From: Falciphora oryzae
Lineage: Eukaryota > Ascomycota > Sordariomycetes > Magnaporthales > Magnaporthaceae
DNA: 64,000 nt
Direction of reading: 5' to 3'
NCBI GenBank assembly: GCA_000733355.1
Contig: JNVV01000081.1
Location: forward strand, 7,030 to 71,029
The position numbers and the translations under genes were made by a program. The notes beneath the pieces were generated by a model. The model saw only the letters and a program-made list of their open reading frames with translations. It did not search any database and was not told the origin of the DNA. Of this stretch, positions 19,769-30,383 are shown piece after piece. Numbering within the stretch: position 1 is the first letter of the stretch; every line of letters starts with the position of its first letter.

Positions 19769-21836
19769 CTAAGGTTTCCGCCGTCGAATCTTGAGGGTGT
19801 CCCACATCGGGGGCGCCATACTGCCCACGAACCACTTGTTTGGAGGACGCTCGGCGATGGGCTGTATCTCATAGTGCAGGGCAATGTACGCCAGGGTGAG
19901 CTTGAGTTGATTGGCCGCGAAGAAACGACCGGGACTGGGACATTTGTTCAAGTTAGTCGCTGTTCGGCCAACGAGCAGAGCGTGTATTTGCGCATGATTG
20001 GAAAACCGAGACGTCCAAGACTTTGACCTACCAGGAATTGGGGCCGTGCGAAAAGGCGAGAAACGTGGGGGAGGTTGACACCAGCGCCTGCGGCTGCTGC
20101 TGCTGCTGCTGCTTCTCGCCCGGGGCAGCCTCGACGAACCGAAAGGGCCGGTACTCGGACGCGCCGCGGTACACGTCCTCGTCGCGGTGCACGCTGTAGG
20201 CCTGGAAGCCGACGTTTGCGCCGCGCGGCAGGCGCGTGCCGTCGGGCAGGCACACCCCCTCGGGCGCGACGACCGACTTCATGACGCCGCGGGCGACGAA
20301 GCCGCTGAGCCGCATGCTCTCGCGCAGAGCCGAGTCGACGCGGCGGAGGCGGGCCAGGGCGGCCTTGGAGGTCCACGCCGGTGCGGTGGTGGCGTTTTCT
20401 GGTTGTTGTTGGAGGACCTCGTCGCGCATGGCGTCGAGCCACTCGGCGCTGTGCGCGGGGGACGCGGCGAGGTCGAAGAGCGCGTTGGTCATGCTGATGA
20501 CGGACGACTGGATCGCGGCGAAGCACAGGCACGCGAGGCGGCCAGCCATAACGTCGGGAGACAGCTCGGCCGGGTCCCAGTGGGCCTTGGCGTGGGAGAT
20601 GGCCCATTCGAAGTAGTCGTTCTGGAAGGGGTGGTTTGGTCAGGATATAAGATAAGAGCAATAATGGCTTGCTTTTTGGTTGGGGTGTTTTCTCTCTTCG
20701 TACCCTGGGCCTCGAACCGTAGTAAGAGTGCTTCCCGTCTAATTCACTCAGCCGTTCTTTGATCAGGGGCATGACATGCTTTGCAAAGGCTCGGTAGAGC
20801 ATGTTGTCATATGCAGTGACGATCGGGGCAAAGACGCTGGCGTGAGCAAGGCAGGTGTCGATGTTAGTGACAACGGAAGATTTTGGTAAGACGAACTCCC
20901 GGCACTATGATCGAATTATTTACAATCTCAAAAACGCGGTGCGGGAGGGATCCTTCCTAACGGCCAGGGAGAAAAGGATAGTGGATGGTACTCACGGCTT
21001 GAGGAAACCCGGAAGCAAGTTGAGAACAGCCGCAGACACAACCACATTCTTGTCGAACCGACGGGCGCTGTTCAGAAACTCGTCGTTGCGGCACAGCTCC
21101 TCGCCGACGAACACACGCACCGATAGGCGCGAGATGACGTCAAGCATGGTGTCGTAGACGCGCACCTCGCGCCACTCGCCCGCCTCGACGCCCCAGCGCT
21201 CGCGGAAGCAGCGGTCGAGCTCGTCGGCGATGTCGGCGGCGAAGGAGCCCAGCCGGTGGCCGGCCAGCTCGCGGCGGATGACGCCCGGGTGGACGGGCTC
21301 GCGCACGATGTTGGGGTGCAGGAACGTGTGGTCGGCCTCGAGGAAGCGCCGGTTCACCTCGGTCTGGCTCAGCACCGAGTCCGGCTGCTCGAGCAGCCAC
21401 CGCACCTGCGACGGCGGGAGCACTACCTCGGGTCCTGTGAGGATGTGCGGCAGGACATAGGCCTGGTTCCTCTTGGAGTACTATATAAATTTTCCGAGAG
21501 AAGACGTAGTGGTAGCGGTTATTTATCTTGTTAGCGGATCTTGTTTGGTGCGGAAAAAGGACATGCCAGTATACGGCCTAGCGAACGCCACCCGCTCACC
21601 TTGTAGTATCCCTCATCCATCAAAGCCTTCATGCCAAAAATACTCCTGAGGTTCGCCCTGGCGCGGGATAGTGGGCCGGCGGTCGACTCGACGCCCGCCC
21701 ACGGCAAATTAACGGGGATGGAGGCATTCGAGCAGAGGCGCCACGCCAGGTTCACCAAAATGACCACCGGCACGAAGATCGCGCCAACAAAGAGTACCAC
21801 TATCAACACATGCGGGCCAAACGCCAGCAGGGCCAT
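19769..21836 (-). CDS. Cytochrome P450 (ent-kaurene-oxidase-like fungal family)
   Basis: Exons (minus) 21836-21600, 21480-20996, 20836-20704, 20621-20032 and 19934-19769 give 536 aa with consistent phases. The start is the ATG at 21836 (MALLAFGP), followed by a membrane anchor (about residues 5-30). The I-helix region reads CFAAIQSSVISMTN, ExxR is present in the K helix (ALRESMRLSGF), and the heme loop is FSHGPNSCPGRFFAANQLKL with Cys482 as iron ligand. The Cys codon is split by the last intron. The C-terminus (WFVGSMAPPMWDTLKIRRR) resembles fungal P450s annotated as ent-kaurene oxidase-like. Substrate cannot be told, and no terpene cyclase lies nearby. A six-Gln tract (plus strand about 20094-20113) sits about 20 residues before the heme loop. 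Confidence 0.92.
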
Positions 21837-23823
21837 TTTGGACAGTTTGAAGGAGATATAAGGCGATAGCACACCTGCCGAGTCAAAGGCAGACCCACAG
21901 AAAGTGGAGAGATGTGCCCTGAAGGGGCCTTTTATTCGGACAGGAGAAGAGGCAAGGGGATTACACCAAGATGGGAGTATCGTATTGAGAAGGCAATAGA
22001 GCCCAAGATAAGAACGAGGAATAATTCAAGTTCTAATAGCTTTCTTTCTTGGAAGCTGTATCGCTGACGGAAACGGCACTGGACGTTGCTTTTGAGGCTG
22101 TTGGGCCCCTGAAAACATACACCGAAGAAGAACTGCACAAGGCAACCAACTACTATCCTTGCATTTTGCTTTGCCCCGGCTGCCCCGGCTGCCCCGGGTC
22201 GGTTCCCGCGCGGCATGCTCGGTTGTTAGCGAGACTGCTACGGGATTGGGGAATACATGTTGACAGCTGGATCAATAACAATGCTGTTTTACACGGGAAG
22301 AGATGTTCTCACGCCCCAGGGGACCGCGCGTCTCGAGGTCCGTCCTGAACAACACAGGAGCATCCGTGTTATTTTGGGCTGAAAGGGGTACAGATTGGAT
22401 CGCCGTGGGCCCCGAAGTCTCTTCGAGGCCGATTGCCTTGTCCAACCGGGACAAAGCTCGAGGCACGGATGCCGTTCTGGCCACACGTCAGGGGCGGGTT
22501 CACATCGTGGGACCCAGCGCCGAGGTGCGACAGGCAATCTCCACCATCAGGCTGAGCCCGATGGATCGTCGGCAGCCATTGTCCAATAGGGAGGCCAGAT
22601 GAGCCAATAGTTCTCGAGCGTTCAGATCCAGGGGGCAAAAGTGATCGACAGCAATATATCCGCATTCTGACCCTGGCCCCTTGGCGAGGCCAAAACAAGC
22701 AACGTCAAAAATGAAAACGACACAAGATGGCACCTGAGCGCGGGCATCACACAGAAAACTGTGCGACGCTCACGTCGATGGAAGCATGGAATATTCGAGA
22801 CGAGCGGCTGCGCTCTCGGGCTTCAGCTCAACGCCGCATCTTCGGAGGCACGGTCTGTGGTCTCGCAAGTGGAAAGTACACACCACATCACACAAAGATA
22901 GAACGGCATCGGATCGTGGGCGTGTTGATCCCGCGGGAAATTTCCCCGCCCGAACCAAGCTGACGGCGCGTCCACCCCTGTTTAGCCAGGCATGGACCTG
23001 AATAGGCAGACAATGTGCATGGGGATGTGCCTGGTTGATTATTGCGAGCTCGAGGGAGTGTGTGGATGTAGGTTGAAAAAGGGGGTTCCCACATCTGTTA
23101 TCTGGGACAGGGGTCTCTTGTATCTAGGGCGTAGTCCTGTCTTGTATTGGCTGCATCGTCCTTCCGCAAAAGCAACCGAGACCAGCACCAGCTCGACAGC
23201 CGAGCGTGCCGAGACATTGGTAGCGCAGGGCGAGGACAAGTCGGACAGACTTTCCGATCCAGGTGGCTGTGAAAGGAACGAACAAAAAAAGTCAGGCCAG
23301 GGGAAGGGAAAGAATCCAAGACAAGCCCCAAAAGCAAAGTGCCGGCCAATGGTCAACGCGAACAGGCTCGTGTCTTGCGCCAAGGTATCAGGACGCGCAG
23401 CCACATTATTTCCCGTTTCCAGTCACTTGCTATCAACTGGGTACCATGCCGGCAATATTTGGCTCCTATTCCAGATACGGAAGGCTTTTGGAGATGTGAG
23501 GCCGTTCAACCGCACCCTGGGTCCTCCGGTTTATTTCCAACCCTGGCTGTTGCTGGCTGGTTGTCGCCGCCGTATTTCTGAACAAGCCATCGGCGGTCGG
23601 CCTTGCTCGTTGTTGGCTTGCCGTGGACGGACCTGAGGGGCCCGGACTACAGTGACTCCTCAAGAACGCAACGACATATCACGGAGGGCTTCCTCCTGCC
23701 GTCGCCATCCTCCCTCGCCTTCTCGCAATATCATCATCCGCCTTCCCCAGCATAGCCCCCCAGCCGCTTCCTGCGAGAAGGTCTGATCTGCTTCCCACGG
23801 CCATCCTTGTTCCACAGAACGCA
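21837..23823. other. Intergenic region between P450 and hydrophobin
   Basis: About 2 kb of shared upstream sequence for two divergent genes. It holds a short GCCCCGGCT tandem repeat at about 22173-22198. Open frames such as 22992-23636 lack any family resemblance. The C/T-rich stretch 23680-23760 just upstream of the hydrophobin ATG is typical of fungal core promoters. Confidence 0.6.
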
Positions 23824-24434
23824 ATGCATCTCCTCCAGACCCTCGCCTCCGCGGCAACCGTGGTTGTTCTGTCCGGCACCGCCGGCGCGACACCGCACTC
23901 GCAGCCTGGAGCGGCGGCGCAGCCGCCCAACGTCGTGGACCCGCTGCTGAACCTGCTGGCCATGCCGCCGCCCAAGATTCTGCGCACCACTAGGCCGTCG
24001 CCCGGGTGCGCGGCCATCAACCGCGGGGAGCTGCAGTGCTGCCGTGCAATGGTCGCCGGCGATGTGCAGCTCGTCGTCTGGCTAGCCTATATTTATGGTT
24101 ACAAACTTAACCCTAATGATATTAACGGGCTGAATTGTACGTTAACTATTTTTCTTCCTTTTTTTCTTCTTTTTTTTTCTTCCTTCCATCTCTCCTCTTC
24201 CTGATATCGCTCCTTGGGTCGGAGAAGAGCTTCGAGAAGAGCTTCGGAATGTGCTAATCGATCAACATCCGATCTTACAGGCGATGGCGAGACTGCCAAC
24301 TGCCCTGGCGTCAAGGTCTGCTGTCAAACCACAACTCTGGTAAGTCAACGACCTCGATGGTTGACGGTGGATGTGTGCTAACCAAGATCACACAGTCGCC
24401 GCTGTTGTCCCTGTGGTGTCAAGACGCCGAATGA
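23824..24434 (+). CDS. Hydrophobin (class I-like spacing)
   Basis: Exons 23824-24136, 24281-24339 and 24396-24434 give 136 aa. Hydrophobins are small secreted proteins that self-assemble at air-water and cell-wall interfaces, making spores and aerial hyphae water-repellent. Seen: a signal peptide (MHLLQTLASAATVVVLSG), a Pro-rich spacer, then the eight-Cys pattern C-x9-CC-x31-C-x6-C-x5-CC-x12-C (GCAAINRGELQCC, NCDGETANCPGVKVCC, final WC). The C3-C4 spacing of 31 fits class I, though C4-C5 is short. Intron 1 is T-rich (144 nt) and splits the third-block Cys codon; intron 2 is 56 nt with a GCTAAC branch site. The last exon reads SPLLSLWCQDAE and then stops. Shifted by one base it would read AAVVPVV, which looks more hydrophobin-like, so the third-exon frame is uncertain. 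Confidence 0.85.
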
Positions 24435-24569
24435 TTAGGAGTAGAATTAAGGGCCGATGGTGCGGAAAGGGATGTTTTATACCAAGTATGAGCGTTGCTC
24501 TCGTAAAAGAAAAACTGGTATAAAAAATCTTGAAGAACAAAGAGAAGTTCCGAATGCAAAGACCACTTC

Positions 24570-24823
24570 TGTTGGATACCGTTGACCGGTGCAGGCAATC
24601 GGTAGGGCACAGAGAGGGCCGGGGGGCCCGCAAGTTTGGGAGCAGGAGAATAGCCCTTTGGTGATCCAGGACGTGTATATATAGCCCTCCGTATGCTCCC
24701 TCTCTGGCAGATAGATTACTTCCTCTTCATGTACAATAAAGAGACCCTTCTACGGATCTAGACGATCGTTGTTCATCCTATTTGGGATCTCCGAGCCTAC
24801 AGGAGTACCTACTCCTACCAACA
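24570..24823 (+). repeat. Solo LTR, 254 bp
   Basis: Bounded by TGTTGG...CCAACA with a perfect 5-bp target duplication ACTTC at 24565-24569 and 24824-24828. It matches the interrupted solo LTR at 11125-13249 and contains a TATATATAG block followed about 70 nt later by AATAAAG. It lies 135 bp beyond the hydrophobin stop codon, so it may affect that gene's 3' end. Strand is arbitrary. Confidence 0.93.
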
Positions 24824-24880
24824 ACTTCTCTATTTCTAGGAAGGATTTAGACTAGACAGTGGAATCATGACCTCCCCAGG

Positions 24881-24899
24881 AAAAAAAAAAAAAAAAAAA
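24881..24899. repeat. Poly(A) run, 19 nt
   Basis: An uninterrupted A tract 57 bp beyond the solo LTR and about 135 bp from the end of the COQ1 gene. No other retroposon feature was seen. Confidence 0.85.
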
Positions 24900-25033
24900 C
24901 CTTGCCAATACGTTTTTTGCTTTGCATGCTCCTCACAACCCGCCATGCAACACAGTAATAATAATAGTACATTCATCAGGGATATAAACACCGTGAACCG
25001 TAACATTGTAAGGTGGTATCATGGTATTCGCGC

Positions 25034-26504
25034 TTATTTCTGGCGCTTTAGCGTTTTGACTGCCATTTCGATCAGGCCATCCTTGGCCTCACAGTCGGGA
25101 AAGTGACTTATAGCGGCGATAGCTTGCTCAGAGTAGTCCTGGGCCAGCGCCCGCGTCTGTTCTATGCCGTCGCTTGCGAGGACAATATCCCTTGCCTGCA
25201 GCACCGAGTCAGTTTCATGGTCCGCATTTATCAGGGGTACAATGGGCAAAACTCACCCTCACGACATCCCCTTCCTGTGAGAATTTCCTCCCCACAAGTT
25301 CTCCAAGCTCCGGGTGGGTCTTCCAGGCGAAAAGTAGCGGCGCGGTGGCCAGGCCCAGCTCCAGGTCCGCGCCGGCGGGCTTCCCCAGCTCGGTGGCGGA
25401 GCGCGTGTAGTCGAGCATGTCGTCGACTAGCTGGAAGGCTAGGCCGAGGTTCCGGCCGTAGGCGTATGCGGCGTCTACCGTCGCGGCGTCGGCAGAGCCG
25501 AGGAGCGCGGCGGCGCGGCAGCTCTTGCTGATGAGCGAGGCGGTCTTGAGGTACGTCTTCTGCAGGTAGTAGGCCAGGGCGTCCTCGCTCCAGCGGGGGC
25601 GGGACTCGTCGCGCGTCGTGTTCTTGAGCTGCATGAACTCGCCCTCGACCAGGTTCGCGATGACGGTGGCCAGCAGCTCCGTGACCTCGGCGTCGCGCAG
25701 GCGAGCTAGCGCAACCGAGGCGCGGCCTAGCAGGAAGTCGCCGCCCAGAACGGCCATTTTGTTGCCGAACTCGAGGTTGGCCGAGGGGGACCCGCGCCGC
25801 GAGACGGAGTGGTCGATGACATCATCATGTAGTAGCGAGGCGGTATGGATCAGCTCGGCGATCTCGGCTAGCCGTCGCTGAGACGGGAGGATGTCTGGGT
25901 CGCCTTCAAGGGTGACGGTAGAGGGCGAGGAGGACGGGGTTGAGGGCGTGGCGGCGGCGACTGAGGGGTTGACGTCGCCGAGAATGCCGAGAGGGGTTAT
26001 AGGGGTATCGATGCCGGGGCCGGCGGCGTCGATGTAGCGGTTGCGGGGTGCCTTGGGGCAGAGCGAGGTTGCACGCGACATGAGCAGGACGATTAGTGGG
26101 CGGACGTGCTTGCCCTCGGCCTGGGTGTAGTACTTTGCGACACGATCGAGTGAGGGGTGCCCGGAGCCGAGCAGTTGGCGGATGTTGCCGGTTAGAAACT
26201 TCATCTCCTTGGCCACGATGCGCAACGGGTCGATCCCGAGGTTGCTCTTTGCCGCCCGCGAGATGGCGTTGGAAACAACGTTGCCCGCGACAGACACAGC
26301 AGCCGCCCATGCCGACGATCTCCTGTTGGACGAGTGGTAGAGCGCCGTGCTCTCGTGCTGTGCCCGCCGTGTCCTCCACTGCCCCGCCCACGGCTGTGTC
26401 CTCAAGCACTCCAGGCAGGGGGAGGGCCGGGTCGGGCGGATGTGCAACCGGGCGCCGGCACCAGCGGCGCCGCGCAGGGCCGAGGATCCCGCTCGGAGCT
26501 GCAT
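25034..26504 (-). CDS. COQ1: Mitochondrial polyprenyl (hexaprenyl-type) diphosphate synthase
   Basis: Exons (minus) 26504-25257 and 25195-25034 give 469 aa. The enzyme elongates isopentenyl diphosphate onto an allylic primer to make the ubiquinone side chain in the mitochondrial matrix. Seen: an Arg/Ala-rich presequence (MQLRAGSSALRGAAG), KHVRPLIVLLMSRAT, the first Asp-rich motif DDVIDH after LIHTASLLH, GGDFLLGRASVALARL, EGEFMQLKN, KTASLISKSC, the second Asp-rich motif QLVDDMLDY, and a C-terminus ending AVKTLKRQK. A Ser/Thr/Pro-rich insert of about 50 residues precedes the first Asp motif, as in other filamentous ascomycetes. The single intron (61 nt) falls before ARDIVLASDGI. An upstream GTG extends the frame, but 26504 is the first in-frame ATG with a proper targeting peptide. 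Product chain length is not readable from sequence. Confidence 0.95.
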
Positions 26505-27027
26505 GGCGAGATGTGCACCGTGTAAGAGGCCCGATTGATACAAGGCCTCACCTCGTGTGAATGCACGGCATGAGAGGGTGCGCTGGGCGTCTCGGATCGC
26601 AAGCGAGTGTATTTGAGGCCAGGCGCGGGGTTGGAGCGTCGGTATCACGTCAGGTGCAGATGCGGCGTTCCTGGAAACCTTGAAAATCTGGACGACCTGA
26701 TGCGCTGATGCTATTTTTTTTTTCTGTGCTCCCCCTCGGCGGCGACAGGCAAGGGTTGCTCCAGCTCCCGCCTCATCCCGACTGGAGCTGTCGAGCGTTG
26801 GGTGGGGCCCATACCCACCCCCAAGTCGACGGGGCTAGGCGAAGAATCCGATCGGCTGGAGCTGAGCGGGATGCAATCATCGCCGTCCTTCGTCGGCCCG
26901 GCCTGGCATTGCACCGACGGGGATTGTTGCGTCCATCTGCATCTCGACAGGGCGGGGAGCGATTCATGACAGTCACATCTCCTCAACCTACCAGGTGCCA
27001 GCCACCAGCCCGCAGCTGCCCGCGACC
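26505..27027. other. Divergent promoter region COQ1/Vma12-like
   Basis: About 520 bp shared by two divergently transcribed housekeeping genes. A T-rich stretch at about 26712-26724 is the only compositional feature; no gene is supported here. Confidence 0.6.
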
Positions 27028-27936
27028 ATGGTCCTCCTCACAATCACCGGGCCGATCCTCGAAGCGATCCAGGAATGGCGCGATCGAGTACCAGACGAGG
27101 ACTTGCCCCGGCAGGCAGACGACGAACCCTCGCTTTCCGAGCCCGCTGTGGGCAAGCCCATATCGCACGGCCAGATCGTTAAGCTGCGGAATGGTTTGAG
27201 AGAGAAGGGCTACGACAGCTTTAGCCTTGAGCGACTGTTGGTGGGCTCGACGGTGTTTGTTCCGCCTCCGCCACCAAAGCCTGAGCATGTAGGAACAGAG
27301 CATCTCCAATGCCACAGGTCGCAGAGCATGAATCCAAGTTCCCCGCTGACGCACACACGCCTGCAACCTGGACAGACCGACGAGTACAAAGCCCTAATGG
27401 CCCGCCTCCGTCGCGACGAAGAAGCTCGCGCGTACGAGCGGATGGTCAAGCCACCCAAAAACCCGGCCGACTCCCTACACTCCCCGCACCGCTTTTCCGG
27501 CTCCACTGCCCAGGCGTCCTCGTTCGCGGCCGTGAACAGCCCCCAACGGAAATCTGACATCGGCGACGGCGAGGACGAGGTAACGCTTGGCGACGTGCAT
27601 CGCCAGCTCACGCTGGTGCTCAACTTCCTACTCAGCATCTTTGGTGTTGCGGGCACACTTTGGGTAGTGGCGCGCTGGTGGAGCACGCCCGCGCGCCTGC
27701 TGCTTTCCATGGCTGGGGCCGTCATAGTAGGTATAGCCGAGGTCGGGGTCTACTATTTTTACGTCTGGCATCTTGCCGACGCAAGCAAGAAGGATAAGGA
27801 GCTCAAGGAGCAGAAGAAGGTTGTCCAGAGCTGGGTCGTCGAGCCGCTGTCGGAGCCGAAGGTGGCGTTAGCCGGTATGGCCAACCCAGACCGTTTGGGA
27901 GATGACCCGGCAGTACGCAGAAGAAAGAAAGCATGA
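27028..27936 (+). CDS. Vma12/TMEM199-type V-ATPase assembly factor
   Basis: Exons 27028-27288 and 27376-27936 give 273 aa. In yeast Vma12 (Vph2) acts in the ER membrane with Vma21/Vma22 to assemble the V0 sector of the vacuolar proton pump. Seen: MVLLTITGPILEAIQEW at the start, EYKALMARLRRDEEARAYERM in the middle, and the family signature LGDVHRQLTLVLNFLLSIFGVAGTLWVV followed by a second hydrophobic segment (LLLSMAGAVIVGIAEVGVYYFYVW), giving two membrane spans, then a charged tail with the basic end RRRKKA. The 87-nt intron keeps the frame open, so an unspliced reading is also possible; I removed it because it joins PKPEH to TDEYKALMARLRR and has GT-AG ends. The start at 27028 has ACCATGG context; an ORF start at 26995 is not needed. 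Confidence 0.85.
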   Translation: MVLLTITGPILEAIQEWRDRVPDEDLPRQADDEPSLSEPAVGKPISHGQIVKLRNGLREKGYDSFSLERLLVGSTVFVPPPPPKPEHVGTEHLQCHRSQSMNPSSPLTHTRLQPGQTDEYKALMARLRRDEEARAYERMVKPPKNPADSLHSPHRFSGSTAQASSFAAVNSPQRKSDIGDGEDEVTLGDVHRQLTLVLNFLLSIFGVAGTLWVVARWWSTPARLLLSMAGAVIVGIAEVGVYYFYVWHLADASKKDKELKEQKKVVQSWVVEPLSEPKVALAGMANPDRLGDDPAVRRRKKA

Positions 27937-28392
27937 TCATGTATGTTAGGGCTATTCCCGCGTCAGCCTCTTATTCAATTGTCCATCCACGACTGCACGC
28001 ATTTTGATCCTGGTAATTTGCTCCACTCGGCGACGACAAGCGATCACGTGCCAGCGCGAGCATCAGGGGTCCGTTTGTCGGTTGACGCCACACGTTATGC
28101 CGCGACCCCGCTTCGCTGTCCGACGCGTCGCGTAATTCGCGTTTGGCGTCTGCAGTAATTACTTGTCTTGGAACTCGGAAGCTTGGTGGGCCTCTTCGTC
28201 CCCCAGCACCGCCCATCGATTTTGATGTCACTCAATCCCAGCCCAATCTGGACCCGTCATGTCGATTGATCCCAGAGAATATCCTCAGATTCTAGCTTTC
28301 CCAAGACCAGGCCTTGTCTAACCCTCACTGCCACAGTCGAGGCGTTCAATTCGGACGCACTTCATGGCACTGGGGATTCCGGCCCTACCACA

Positions 28393-29275
28393 ATGCCGTA
28401 AGTGACTGCATATCTCGAACTCCATCTGGGCGACGTCCTTGTTAACTGAACCTTCCAGCCCTTCGCACCCCACAAACCAACCGATAACCGTATCAGAACC
28501 ACATGTTGTGCCGGCGCATCGACGGCCACTGGTGACATATGGGAAGCGGAAACCTGCGACGCGAGAGACGACACCACCCCCTAAGAAGCGTCGGCTAGAA
28601 ACTCCTGCCAAGCGAGACCCATCTCCGATCGATGACACATGCATAGTTGTCGTGACGTTGCCAACACCAACACCTCCTCCGACGAGTCCACCAAAATCAT
28701 CCATCCTGCGATACTTTAAGAAGGTCACCAGCCCAGCCTCCACGTCTGAGCGGTTGTTCACCCCTGCGTCCGCCTCCCAAACACCAGCTTCGACGCCATC
28801 GGCATCACCAGTTAAAATCGCGACTCCAGAGTCGAGGCCAAGGAGTCGAAGGAGGCTGACGATACGACCCTTCGCTGGCCCAGATGCGGTTGGCGTGCAC
28901 GGCGATGAACGACACCGAGATGATGACACCCAAGGGACGGAGGGACATACTAGTGATCCCTCGGGCGAGTCCCTACCGCGGTCGATAGCTTCCGATAGCA
29001 ACACACTTAGAGATATGTCCGCAAACAAGACCAAGTCGGTGTGCAATTGCAGCGACAAGCAATGTCGCCACACCCGGAGGACACGGTCCGGGCGAGCTGG
29101 CCAGAAGTCGCCTACGGCTACGGTGCAGATGACGCTCAACCTCTCGACGCGCGACGCCAGCATCAAGCAGTGCAGGGAATGCGACATGCTGTACAACCCG
29201 CTGCACCCAAGCGACGTAAAGCATCATGCCAGGCACCATGCCTCTGTGGTCAAGATGAAGACTACGGCGGGCTGA
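28393..29275 (+). CDS. ECO1-type zinc-finger protein, no acetyltransferase domain
   Basis: Exons 28393-28397 (ATGCC) and 28459-29275 give 273 aa. The 61-nt intron has GTAAGT, a branch-like TTAACTGAAC and CTTCCAG ends. Seen: an N-terminal TYGKRK motif as in Eco1/Ctf7 proteins, a Ser/Pro/Thr-rich disordered middle with SILRYFKK (a PIP-box-like segment, residues about 92-99), and a C-terminal zinc finger of the Eco1 type (QMTLNL then CRECDMLYNPLHPSDVKHHARHH). Eco1 acetylates cohesin Smc3 in S phase, but its catalytic GNAT domain should follow the finger and does not: the frame ends 10 residues later and neither downstream frame resembles it. The protein may bind PCNA and chromatin only, or be a truncated or split gene. 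Confidence 0.75.
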
Positions 29276-30383
29276 TAGCTGGAGCCAAGATCCATCGTTT
29301 GAAGACCTTGCTGATGCCCCAAACTCGCCGCGAACCTCGGCAGTATGGATCCTCAGCGCCACAAGCGATTGTCGGCATTGCCTCCCGATGGCCTATTGTC
29401 CGTCCCCCCTACGCAACTCGGACATCGCCCACCTTGTCCCATCAATTTCCCTCAACTTACGACCGGATGTTTGAGGCCTTGGACAGTTACCCTGTTCGAA
29501 TAAAACAGCAACCGCCCTACAGGCGCTTCCAGATTGGGGAGCAACTGTACTGAGAGGCTCTACATTATCAGCATCCCGAGCTCACTACATGGTTGTCGGG
29601 CTGTTGTGCATTTCTGACCAAATGCGAGCGATTTGAGGCATATCGAATGCTCGAGAAGAGTGTTCATAACCCACGGGGAGCAAAGTCTCTCAGAGAGGAA
29701 GAAGATAGGGGTCTCTCGAGTAGGCGGAGAGACCAGGACGAGCCCCAGAGATAATTCCCCCTGCATCAAGGGAGCCTGTACACTTGACAACAAAAGATGT
29801 CGCTAATGAGGAATATGTAACTCAGAATCAATCCCAGCATGGGTACTTACATCTCCGGACTTGTTTCATTTTCACTGCACTCCGAATGTGAACCCCATAT
29901 GCTACGCGATTACGAGTTTACAAGTGGTGATGTTTAGTGCAGTCTGGTACTTTACCCTGCAGCCCACAGCCTACTCTCTCTCCTTTCAACAGTTTTGATT
30001 TCATCTTCTCTCTCAGGACCTTTGCTCTCCTCTATTTCCTCGAAGCTCCCCTTCCGTATTCTTGGCACGCCATCCCTAATCGCGGCCCGCTTCGGCACAA
30101 GATCGACATTTTTGAGAGCCGAGAATTCGAGGAGGGCGGGATCCCTTGTCTAATCAACATCATCGAATGCCGGCCATTCCACGCAAGCTCTCGAACGAGG
30201 GGCGTGGTGCGACACACGGATTATGACATCACGGCTTCCAAGCCTGCGCGATGACGGCACCGCGAGTTCGACGACGAATTGCTGTGCATTTTCTGCGGCT
30301 TCGCGTTTGATCAAAACCTCTTCCCGTCGGACTGAATCTATAATTGCTATCTTTGCAATAGTCAGAGGCCTCCGTAGCCAGCA
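29276..30383. other. Intergenic region
   Basis: About 1.1 kb downstream of the zinc-finger gene and upstream of the 30384 gene. A 170-residue frame at 29041-29553 overlaps the zinc-finger gene and has no family resemblance. CT-rich blocks near 29980 and 30010 suggest promoter sequence of the next gene. Confidence 0.6.

Noticed and set aside
22992..23636. 214-residue frame between P450 and hydrophobin
   Set aside because: Several Cys near the start looked like a secreted protein, but there is no signal peptide and the rest is low-quality sequence.
28318..29196. 292-residue frame antisense to the zinc-finger gene
   Set aside because: The sense strand has a recognisable finger and a good intron; the antisense frame has neither.
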